Positions 1 through 6,038 of a stretch of 7,573 bases of DNA are shown here, piece by piece (the first letter of the stretch is position 1; the number at the start of each line of letters is the position of its first letter). Origin of the DNA: Pseudomonadota bacterium (lineage in GTDB: Bacteria; Pseudomonadota; Alphaproteobacteria; Acetobacterales; Acetobacteraceae); contig JAKAQU010000133.1 in assembly GCA_021819535.1 (NCBI GenBank), forward strand, positions 1 through 7,573, read 5' to 3'. The translations under genes were made by a program, and so were the position numbers. The notes beneath the pieces were generated by a model. That model saw nothing but the letters and a program-made list of their open reading frames with translations, ran no database searches and was not told the origin of the DNA.

Positions 1-175
1 CACCGAAAGCGTTTTCGCGATCCCGGGTCTCGGCCGCCTGACGGTCGATGCCATTCTGCGCCGCGATTATCCGGTCATCCAGGGTGTCGTCCTTTTGTTC
101 AGCTTCGTCTATGTCCTGGTCAATCTCGCCGTCGATCTTCTCTACACCTTGTTCGATCCGAGGATTCGCTATTGA
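1..175 (+). CDS. DppB-like ABC importer permease, C-terminal end only
   Basis: This is the last 57 codons of an inner-membrane permease of the peptide/nickel ABC importer family, cut by the left edge; the reading frame begins at base 2 and ends with TGA at 173-175. The visible part starts TESVFAIPGLGRL, typical of the periplasm-facing segment before the last membrane helix in DppB/OppB permeases. A hydrophobic helix follows (roughly VIQGVVLLFSFVYVLVNLAV). It closes with DLLYTLFDPRIRY, matching the usual family ending (D-x-x-Y-x-x-x-DPR-x-R). The EAA loop that contacts the ATPase lies outside the window. The next gene, a DppC-like permease, begins at or just after this stop codon, so the two are probably translationally coupled and form the permease heterodimer. 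The family assignment is firm. The substrate is unknown: dipeptide, oligopeptide, glutathione and related importers look alike here. Confidence 0.88.
   Translation, partial: TESVFAIPGLGRLTVDAILRRDYPVIQGVVLLFSFVYVLVNLAVDLLYTLFDPRIRY
161..164 (+). promoter_or_regulatory. Shine-Dalgarno-like AGGA ahead of the DppC-like gene
   Basis: AGGA lies inside the end of the DppB-like gene. It is 7 bases before a TTG codon at 172 (optimal spacing) and 13 before the ATG at 178 (long). It therefore supports TTG 172 as a possible real start, or coupled re-initiation at ATG 178 after the TGA at 173-175. The motif is only four bases, so it is weak evidence. Confidence 0.35.
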
Positions 176-177
176 GC

Positions 178-1068
178 ATGTCTGATTTCGCGGCCGCACC
201 AGCCCTTCCCGAGATCGTCCCAGAGCGGCGCAAGCACGGGACGTTCGTTCGCTTCATGCTCCGCCATCCGACGATTTTCGCCGGCCTCGTATTGATCGGT
301 TTGATGCTGATGATCGCGATGCTCGCGCCCTATCTCGGCACCACCGACCCGACGGCGCTCGCCCCCGCGCGGCGGCTTCGCCCGCCTTCCGCTGCCTACT
401 GGTTCGGCACCGACATGCTCGGGCGCGATGTCTACTCAAGGGTGCTCTACGGCACGCGCGTCTCGCTCGTCGTCGGTTTCGCGGTCGCGCTCCTGGCCGC
501 CGTGATCGGGCTCGGGATCGGCCTCGTTGCCGGCTTCGTGCGCTGGTCCGATGCACTGATCATGCGCATTATGGATGGATTGATGTCGATCCCCTCGATC
601 CTGCTCGCGATCGCGCTGATGGCGTTGACCCGCGGCTCGGTGCGCAATGTCGTCATCGCCATCACGATTTCGGAAATTCCGCGCGTCGCCCGCCTGATCC
701 GCGGCGTCGTGCTTTCTCTCCGTGAACAACCCTATATCGAAGCGGCGATCGCCTGCGGCACACGCACGCCACGCCTCATCCTGCGTCATATCCTGCCCAA
801 TACGCTCGCGCCACTTTCCGTGCAGGCGACTTATATCTGTGCCTCGGCGATGATCACCGAAGCGATCCTCTCCTTCATCGGTGCTGGAACACCACCGACC
901 GTTCCCTCCTGGGGCAATATCATGGCGGAGGGGCGGGCACTTTGGCAGATCAAGCCTTCCATCGTGTTCTTCCCGGCCATTTTCCTTCTTTTGACCGTGC
1001 TCGGCGTCAATCTCCTCGGCGACGGCCTGCGCGATGCGCTCGATCCGCGCCGCGCGCTCAGGCTCTGA
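178..1068 (+). CDS. DppC-like ABC importer permease
   Basis: This is the second integral-membrane subunit of a dipeptide/oligopeptide-type ABC importer (296 residues from ATG 178), of normal length for DppC/OppC. A short cytoplasmic N-terminus leads to a first membrane helix at about residues 33-53. The family hallmark FGTDMLGRDVYSR follows at 76-88. Further helices lie at about 95-120, 135-151, 157-175, 213-237 and 262-283. The cytoplasmic EAA loop that docks on the ATPases runs from about 188 to 208 (EAAIACG, ending ILPN). The C-terminus has the conserved GDGLRDALDPR. An in-frame TTG at 172 overlaps the previous stop (TTGA) and has AGGA seven bases upstream, so the protein may be two residues longer. 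ATG 178 is preferred for codon type, but its spacing from AGGA is long. The gene sits between the DppB-like and DppD-like genes in the usual order. The family is firm; the substrate is not determined. Confidence 0.93.
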   Translation: MSDFAAAPALPEIVPERRKHGTFVRFMLRHPTIFAGLVLIGLMLMIAMLAPYLGTTDPTALAPARRLRPPSAAYWFGTDMLGRDVYSRVLYGTRVSLVVGFAVALLAAVIGLGIGLVAGFVRWSDALIMRIMDGLMSIPSILLAIALMALTRGSVRNVVIAITISEIPRVARLIRGVVLSLREQPYIEAAIACGTRTPRLILRHILPNTLAPLSVQATYICASAMITEAILSFIGAGTPPTVPSWGNIMAEGRALWQIKPSIVFFPAIFLLLTVLGVNLLGDGLRDALDPRRALRL

Positions 1069-1073
1069 CGCGC

Positions 1074-2051
1074 ATGGCGCTGCTCGAAGTCGATTCCTTG
1101 CAGACGCATTTTGCGACCAAGGAGGGTGTGGCGCGCGCGGTGAACGGGATTTCGTTCACGATCGCGGCCGGCGAAACCGTGGCCCTGGTCGGTGAGTCGG
1201 GGTGCGGGAAATCCGTGACCTCGATGTCCATTCTTCGCCTCTTGCCTTCGCCGCCGGCCTATTTCGCCGGCGCCATACGCTTCGAGGGGCGCGATCTTCT
1301 GAAGATTTCCGAGCAAGAGATGCGTGCCCTCCGTGGCAATGACGTCAGCATGGTTTTCCAGGAGCCGATGACATCACTCAACCCAGTGCTTGCCATTGGC
1401 TGGCAAGTTGGTGAAACATTGCGTCTGCATCAGGGCCTTTCGAAACGCGCGGCCTGGGCGAAAGCGATCGAGATGCTCACCCTCGTTGGCATAAGCGACC
1501 CCGAACGCCGGGTCCTCGAATACCCACACCAGATTTCCGGCGGCATGCGCCAGCGGGTGATGATCGCGATGGCGCTCGCCTGCAACCCGCGACTTCTCAT
1601 CGCCGATGAGCCGACGACAGCACTCGATGTCACCATCCAGGCGCAGATCCTCGATCTCATGCGCGAATTGCAGCGTCGCGTGGGGGCGGCGATCCTGCTG
1701 ATCACGCATGATCTCGGCGTGGTTGCGGAAATGGCGGAACGCGTCATCGTCATGTATGCGGGGCGCAAGGTCGAAGAGGCGCCGCTCGGCCGGCTTTTCG
1801 CACGCCCGGCCCATCCTTACACGCGCGGCCTGCTCGGCGCGGTGCCGCGGCTCGGAGCGAACCGGGACAGCCGGCTTGCAGAAATTCCAGGCCAGGTGCC
1901 GAGCCTTTTGCAGCCGATCATTGGCTGCGCTTTCGCGCCACGCTGTCCGCGCGCCGATGCGCCATGCCGCACCATCACGCCGGCGGCGCGCGAAATCGGC
2001 CCCGGCCATGTCGTTGCCTGCCACCATGCGGCGGCGGAGGGCGCGGCATGA
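1074..2051 (+). CDS. DppD-like ABC importer ATPase
   Basis: This is one of the two cytoplasmic ATPases powering the peptide-type importer (325 residues). All nucleotide-binding motifs are intact: Walker A GESGCGKS at 40-47, Q-loop Gln96 (VFQEP), signature ISGGMRQR at 154-161, Walker B LLIADEPT at 174-181 and the switch His212 (THD). After the ATPase core comes the oligopeptide-transporter C-terminal region, starting at RPAHPYT. It contains four cysteines (285, 291, 298, 316) in the spacing seen in DppD proteins; such cysteines hold a 4Fe-4S cluster in at least one studied DppD. The ATG at 1074 is five bases after the DppC-like stop. An in-frame start at 942 would overlap that gene by 127 bases and add a low-quality arginine-rich extension, so it was not used. 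The stop codon overlaps the start of the DppF-like gene (ATGA at 2048-2051). The family assignment is firm; the substrate cannot be inferred. Confidence 0.95.
   Translation: MALLEVDSLQTHFATKEGVARAVNGISFTIAAGETVALVGESGCGKSVTSMSILRLLPSPPAYFAGAIRFEGRDLLKISEQEMRALRGNDVSMVFQEPMTSLNPVLAIGWQVGETLRLHQGLSKRAAWAKAIEMLTLVGISDPERRVLEYPHQISGGMRQRVMIAMALACNPRLLIADEPTTALDVTIQAQILDLMRELQRRVGAAILLITHDLGVVAEMAERVIVMYAGRKVEEAPLGRLFARPAHPYTRGLLGAVPRLGANRDSRLAEIPGQVPSLLQPIIGCAFAPRCPRADAPCRTITPAAREIGPGHVVACHHAAAEGAA
2036..2041 (+). promoter_or_regulatory. Ribosome binding site of the DppF-like gene
   Basis: GGAGGG ends six bases before ATG 2048, inside the last codons of the DppD-like gene. This strong Shine-Dalgarno sequence fixes the start at 2048 over an upstream in-frame ATG at 1964 that has no such site. 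Confidence 0.7.
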
Positions 2052-3031
2052 ACAAACCTCCGCTCCTTGAAGTCAATCGCCTGGTCAAGCATTTTCTCAT
2101 TCGCGGCGGCCTGCTCGGCGGGATCGCCGGGCGCGTGCGCGCGGTCGATGATCTCGGTTTCGCGCTCGAGCGCGGCGAAACCCTCTCACTCGTCGGCGAA
2201 TCGGGCTCGGGCAAATCGACCGTCGGGCGCACCATCCTTGGCCTGATCCGCCCGGATGGCGGCGAAATCTGGCTCGATGGCGCGCGGATAGATCAATTGT
2301 CGCGCGCGCGCATGCGCGCTTTGCGCCAGCGCATGCAAATCGTCTTCCAGGATCCGTTCAGCAGCCTCAATCCCCGGCTTTCGGTGCGCGACTGCCTTGC
2401 CGAACCGCTCGCCAATTTTGGGCTGGCACGCGGAAAAGCCGAACGCGAGCGACGGATTTTCGATCTCCTCGATCAGGTCATGCTGCCGCGCGCGGCGGCC
2501 GATCGCTTGCCGCATGAATTCTCCGGCGGGCAGCGCCAGCGGATCGCGATCGCGCGCGCTTTGGCGCCACGCCCCGATCTGATCATTTGCGATGAGGCGG
2601 TCTCTGCCCTCGATGTTTCGGTCAAGGCGCAGATCATCAATCTTCTCGCCGATTTGCAGAAGGAACTCGGCCTTGCCCTTCTTTTCATCAGCCACGATCT
2701 TGCGATCGTCGAACATCTGACGCATCGCATCGCCGTGATGTATTTGGGCCAGATCGTCGAAATCGGCCCGCGGGACGCGGTTTTTTCCCGCCCGCAGCAT
2801 CCCTATACCGAGGCGTTGCTGTCGGCGGTGCCGATGCCCGATCCCGAGACGAAGCGGCGCCGTATCGTTCTTGCGGGCGACATTCCAAGCCCGCGCAACC
2901 CGCCTCAGGGCTGCCGGTTTCACACGCGCTGCCCGTATGTTTTCGACCGCTGCCGGGTCGAGGCGCCGGCATTGCGTGGGCCCGGCACCCATCGTGCCGC
3001 GTGCCATCTGGACGCCCTGCCTGGGGCCTGA
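2048..3031 (+). CDS. DppF-like ABC importer ATPase
   Basis: This is the second ATPase of the importer (327 residues), expected to pair with the DppD-like protein at the cytoplasmic face of the permease. Motifs are complete: Walker A GESGSGKS at 50-57, Q-loop Gln101 (VFQDPFSSLNP), signature FSGGQRQR at 158-165, Walker B LIICDE at 178-183, D-loop SALD at 186-189 and switch His216 (SHD). The CDEAVSALD wording around Walker B is typical of the DppF/OppF branch rather than DppD. The C-terminal oligopeptide-transporter region begins at RPQHPYT and carries four cysteines (289, 295, 302, 319), spaced like those of the DppD-like partner. The start overlaps the previous stop (ATGA) and has GGAGGG six bases upstream, so translation is probably coupled. 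This is the last gene of the operon in this direction: the next gene is on the opposite strand with its stop 8 bases away. The family is firm. Confidence 0.95.
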   Translation: MNKPPLLEVNRLVKHFLIRGGLLGGIAGRVRAVDDLGFALERGETLSLVGESGSGKSTVGRTILGLIRPDGGEIWLDGARIDQLSRARMRALRQRMQIVFQDPFSSLNPRLSVRDCLAEPLANFGLARGKAERERRIFDLLDQVMLPRAAADRLPHEFSGGQRQRIAIARALAPRPDLIICDEAVSALDVSVKAQIINLLADLQKELGLALLFISHDLAIVEHLTHRIAVMYLGQIVEIGPRDAVFSRPQHPYTEALLSAVPMPDPETKRRRIVLAGDIPSPRNPPQGCRFHTRCPYVFDRCRVEAPALRGPGTHRAACHLDALPGA

Positions 3032-3039
3032 TGTTTTGT

Positions 3040-4110
3040 TCAGTGTTTGGCGAGAAACTCGGCAACGTAATGGCCCCAGATATCGGCGTAGTTCAGGGTC
3101 TGGTGGCCATAGGTCGCGCCGCGCGGAATGAGCACGTATTGACCGCTCTTGAGACGCGCGAGCGCCGGCTCCATGACCCCGAGTTCGGGCGGGTTGATCG
3201 CGTCATCGGCGAAATTGATGGCGAGCAATGGCGCGGTGATTTTAGCGAGATCGGGGGCCGGGTTGTAATCGGAAGAGCTTTCCCAGGTATAGAGCATGTC
3301 GTTGGCGTCCCATTTATGCCCCTCCGCGATCAGGCGGTTATAGAGGGCGATGGCGTCGCCCCGTGTCGGTGCCGCCTGTTGCAGGCGCTCGGCATTGCCG
3401 GTCATCAGGGCGAATAGCGGGGCCGCGGTTTCCAGCCAGAGACGCGGCGGTTTCGCCGGGTCGTATTCGCCGCCGAGCCAGCCGGGATCATCGCGAATGG
3501 CGCGAATGACCATCTCGCGCCAGAGCATGTTGCGCCCGCTCACGGCGATCGGCATCGCGCCGATCGGGATCAGGGCATCCATGAAGCCGGGATGACGCTC
3601 GCCCCAGAGCCAGGTCTGCATCCCCCCCATCGAGGTGCCGAGCACGAGGCGGAGATGGGGAGCGGCGAAGACATCGGTGATCAGACGGTATTGCAATTCG
3701 ACCTGGTCGTTGTAGCCGTAATGCGGGAAATGGGCGTGCAGCCCGTCGGAGGGTTTGCTCGACCCGCCGGCGCCGATGCCGTCGGGCAAAATCACGAAAT
3801 ACTTGCGGGTATCGAGCGGCTGATCCGGGCCGAAGAGATTATTGGCCAAAGTCGGGGCAAGAAAATTCTTGCCGGTGCCGGTGGTGCCATGGAGCAGGAG
3901 GACCGCGTTCAGAACATGCCCCTCGCGATCGCGGAGCGGCAGGCCGACCGTGGTGTAATGAAGCTTGAGATCGGCCATGCGTTCGCCGTTTTCAAACACC
4001 ACGTTGTGGAGCGGATAATCGTTCTCATAGACGACGAGAGCGGGTTGCGCCCGCGCCGAGATGGCCTGCGTGAGCATCAGGAGTAGGAGTGCGAGACCGA
4101 GGCGGATCAT
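3040..4110 (-). CDS. exported MetX-like alpha/beta hydrolase
   Basis: A 356-residue alpha/beta-fold protein of the homoserine O-acetyltransferase (MetX)-like group. The N-terminus looks like a signal peptide: Met-Ile-Arg, then the hydrophobic stretch LGLALLLLMLTQAI, then a likely cleavage after SARA (about residue 21), with no lipobox cysteine. Oxyanion-type HGTTGTG lies at 74-80, and the nucleophile elbow GTSMGG at 158-163 gives Ser160. The likely acid is Asp303 (FADDAINPP, aligning with the SDxLFPP motif of MetX) and the base His336 (GATYGHQ). The triad is therefore complete. True MetX enzymes are cytoplasmic, so an exported copy is more likely an esterase or acyl-transferring hydrolase of unknown substrate than a methionine-pathway enzyme. 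The start codon overlaps the stop of the upstream ThDP-enzyme gene (ATGA), with GGAA seven bases before it. The fold and active site are well supported; the function is not known. Confidence 0.88.
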   Translation of the reverse strand: MIRLGLALLLLMLTQAISARAQPALVVYENDYPLHNVVFENGERMADLKLHYTTVGLPLRDREGHVLNAVLLLHGTTGTGKNFLAPTLANNLFGPDQPLDTRKYFVILPDGIGAGGSSKPSDGLHAHFPHYGYNDQVELQYRLITDVFAAPHLRLVLGTSMGGMQTWLWGERHPGFMDALIPIGAMPIAVSGRNMLWREMVIRAIRDDPGWLGGEYDPAKPPRLWLETAAPLFALMTGNAERLQQAAPTRGDAIALYNRLIAEGHKWDANDMLYTWESSSDYNPAPDLAKITAPLLAINFADDAINPPELGVMEPALARLKSGQYVLIPRGATYGHQTLNYADIWGHYVAEFLAKH

Positions 4111-5864
4111 CGGGCTTTTCCGTGCTTTGAGAAAACACGTGCCGCGGGCTTGCGTTTTGCCGCCGCGGCCGCGGGCGGCACGGGGCGGCCGGCGCGGAGG
4201 TCGCTGATGGTCGCACGCGAGGTGATCTGTTCCGGATCCTGCACGAGTTCGATGATCGCCGGGCGTCCGCTCGCGATGGCGCGGCGGAAGGCCGGCGCGA
4301 ATTCCGCCGTTGCGGTCACGGTTTCGCCATGGCCGCCGAAGGCCTCGATGAATTTGGCGAAATCGGGATTGGTGAGCGTGGTGCCAGAGACGCGGCCGGG
4401 GTGGAATTTTTCCTGATGCATGCGAATAGTGCCATACATCTGGTTGTTGAAAACGATGATGATCGGCGCGACGCCGTGATGAAAGGCGGTCGCGATTTCC
4501 TGGCCGGTCATCAAAAAACCGCCATCGCCGACGAAGCCGATGACGAGGCGATCGGGGAAAGCGATTTTCGCCGCGATCGCCGCCGGAACGCCATAGCCCA
4601 TGGCGCCGTTGGTCGGGCCGATGAAGCGCTGCTGGTCGGCCAAATTCAAAAACCGCGCGACCCAGCCTGCGAAATTACCGGCATCCCCGGTGATGATCGC
4701 CGACGCCGGCAGCGTGTTTTGCAGCTCGTGCAGAACCTCCGACAGATTGAGCTTGCCGCGATATTCGGCGACCGCGCTTGCCGCCTCGCGCAAACCGCGC
4801 AGCTCTGCCCGCCAATCCTGCCAGCGCGGCGCGACCGGCGCGAGATTGGCGAGGGCGGCCGCGAAGACATTGAGGTCGGAGACGATGCCGAGGGCCGGGC
4901 GGAAGACGCGGCCGATCTCCTCGGCCTCGGGATGGACATGCACGATCGGTGTCGCGCCGGCGAGATCGAACAGCGTGTAGCCCTGTGTCACCGCTTCCGA
5001 AAGCCGGGTTCCGAAGGCGAGGACGAGATCGGCTTCGCGCGCTTTCGCGACCAGGGCGGCATCGGCGCCGACGCCGAGATCGCCGACGAAATTGGCGAGC
5101 GTCATGTCGTAGAGCTGCTGGCGGCGAAAGCTCACCGCGACCGGGATATCGTGGCCGAGAAGAAAGTCGCGAACGGAGGCGCGGCCCGCTTCACTCCAGC
5201 AGGAGCCGCCGAGGATGGCGAGCGGTTTTCGCGCGCGCGTGAGGAGGTCGCGCAATTTCGCGAGTGCGGCGGGATCGGGGAAGGGGCGCGCGACCGGCGC
5301 CGGGCCGATATCGGCGACTTCCACCTTCTCGCGCTGCATCTCTTCGGAGAGCGCGATCACCACCGGGCCGGGCCGGCCGCGGGTGGCAATATCATAGGCG
5401 TGGGCGACGATTTCCGGGATACGGCGCGCATCGTCGATTTGCGTCACCCATTTGGCGATCGGGCCGAACATCGCCCGGTAATCGATTTCCTGGAAGCTTT
5501 CGCGATCGGTTTCGGCAAACGGGATTTGTCCGACGAAGAGCAGAAGCGGCGTGCTGTCCTGGCGCGCGATGTGGACGCCGATCGCGCCGTGGCAGGCGCC
5601 GGGGCCGCGTGTGACCATGGCTGCGGCGGGGCGGCCGGTGAGTTTGCCGAACGCCTCTGCCATGTTCACCGCTCCCGCCTCGAAGCGGCAGGTGATGAGT
5701 TTGAGCCGCTCGCGCACGGCGTAGAGCCCGTCGAGCACGTCGAGGTAGCTCTCGCCGGGCACCGCGAAGACGTGATCGATGCCGTGGGCGACCAGCGCGT
5801 CGGCGAGCACCCGCCCGCCGCTGCGGGGTGCGATACGGGCTTTGCGGGCTTGTGCCAGTTCCAT
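4107..5864 (-). CDS. thiamine-diphosphate-dependent enzyme, acetolactate synthase-like
   Basis: A 585-residue member of the superfamily containing acetolactate synthase, benzoylformate decarboxylase and oxalyl-CoA decarboxylase, which make or break C-C bonds next to a 2-oxo group. The N-terminal pyrimidine-binding domain (about 14-180) has VPGESYLDVLDGLY and the activating Glu62 in the context RFEAGA. A central domain spans about 195-340. The C-terminal diphosphate-binding domain has the Mg-ThDP motif from GDGG (446-449) to NN (473-474), followed by QMYGTIR. No small regulatory subunit gene is adjacent, and the GMHG-type segment of biosynthetic acetolactate synthases is not evident in the central domain (GDLGVGADAALV instead), so a catabolic or unassigned reaction is more likely. 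The last 25 residues are a basic Ala/Pro/Lys tail with no evident role. ATG 5864 has an excellent ribosome site. An upstream TTG start at 6014 would translate the hairpin element and was rejected. The gene is coupled to the hydrolase gene downstream. Confidence 0.9.
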   Translation of the reverse strand: MELAQARKARIAPRSGGRVLADALVAHGIDHVFAVPGESYLDVLDGLYAVRERLKLITCRFEAGAVNMAEAFGKLTGRPAAAMVTRGPGACHGAIGVHIARQDSTPLLLFVGQIPFAETDRESFQEIDYRAMFGPIAKWVTQIDDARRIPEIVAHAYDIATRGRPGPVVIALSEEMQREKVEVADIGPAPVARPFPDPAALAKLRDLLTRARKPLAILGGSCWSEAGRASVRDFLLGHDIPVAVSFRRQQLYDMTLANFVGDLGVGADAALVAKAREADLVLAFGTRLSEAVTQGYTLFDLAGATPIVHVHPEAEEIGRVFRPALGIVSDLNVFAAALANLAPVAPRWQDWRAELRGLREAASAVAEYRGKLNLSEVLHELQNTLPASAIITGDAGNFAGWVARFLNLADQQRFIGPTNGAMGYGVPAAIAAKIAFPDRLVIGFVGDGGFLMTGQEIATAFHHGVAPIIIVFNNQMYGTIRMHQEKFHPGRVSGTTLTNPDFAKFIEAFGGHGETVTATAEFAPAFRRAIASGRPAIIELVQDPEQITSRATISDLRAGRPVPPAAAAAKRKPAARVFSKHGKAR

Positions 5865-5870
5865 GCGTGC

Positions 5871-5878
5871 CTCTCCCT
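5871..5878 (-). promoter_or_regulatory. Ribosome binding site of the ThDP-enzyme gene
   Basis: On the - strand this reads AGGGAGAG and, with the next base, contains GGGAGAGG. It ends six bases before the ATG at 5864. It decides the start in favour of 5864 over a longer in-frame TTG start at 6014. No convincing -35/-10 promoter could be read between here and the hairpins. Confidence 0.7.
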
Positions 5879-5953
5879 CGTGGTCGTTTTGTGGCGCCCG
5901 ACGATAAGCCCGATCCGCCCGCGCGTCACGGTCCTGGGAAAAGGGATGCGGGT

Positions 5954-5995
5954 CTGGGGGCGCTGCCCCCAGCGGGGTCCGGGGCGGAGCCCTGG
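5954..5995. repeat. paired GC-rich hairpins, probable dispersed palindromic element or terminator
   Basis: Two hairpins lie side by side in the 174-base gap between the methyltransferase and ThDP-enzyme genes. The first is a perfect 8-base stem, CTGGGGGC (5954-5961) with GCCCCCAG (5965-5972), and a 3-base loop. The second is a 7-base stem, CCGGGGC (5979-5985) with GCCCTGG (5989-5995), with one G-T wobble and a GGA loop. The second is followed on the + strand by a T-rich run at 5997-6005. Similar GGGTCC-GGGGCGGAGCCC sequences recur between genes in Acetobacteraceae; this is from memory and was not searched. The position just after the methyltransferase stop suggests the element may end or attenuate that transcript, but on that strand a T run (the complement of 5939-5942) comes only some 11 bases after the hairpin. 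The remainder of the gap, 5865-5953 and 6006-6038, shows no gene. Confidence 0.55.
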
Positions 5996-6038
5996 GTTTT
6001 CTTTCTCGTGTCAAGCCGTCGTGGCGCAGGTTCTGCCG

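Noticed and set aside
942..1073. Longer start of the DppD-like ATPase
   Set aside because: It overlaps the DppC-like coding region, and the extra 44 residues are unlike any ABC ATPase N-terminus. ATG 1074 gives the standard MALLEVDSL beginning.
2186..3007. A 273-codon - strand open frame opposite the DppF-like gene
   Set aside because: The + strand encodes a complete ABC ATPase with all motifs. The antisense translation is Arg/Ala-rich with no motif.
3040..4110. Calling the hydrolase homoserine O-acetyltransferase (metX)
   Set aside because: The catalytic layout matches the superfamily, but the signal peptide and the absence of methionine genes nearby argue against the biosynthetic enzyme.
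5865..6014. N-terminal extension of the ThDP enzyme from a TTG at 6014
   Set aside because: It would translate the hairpin element, and it lacks the strong ribosome site that precedes ATG 5864.
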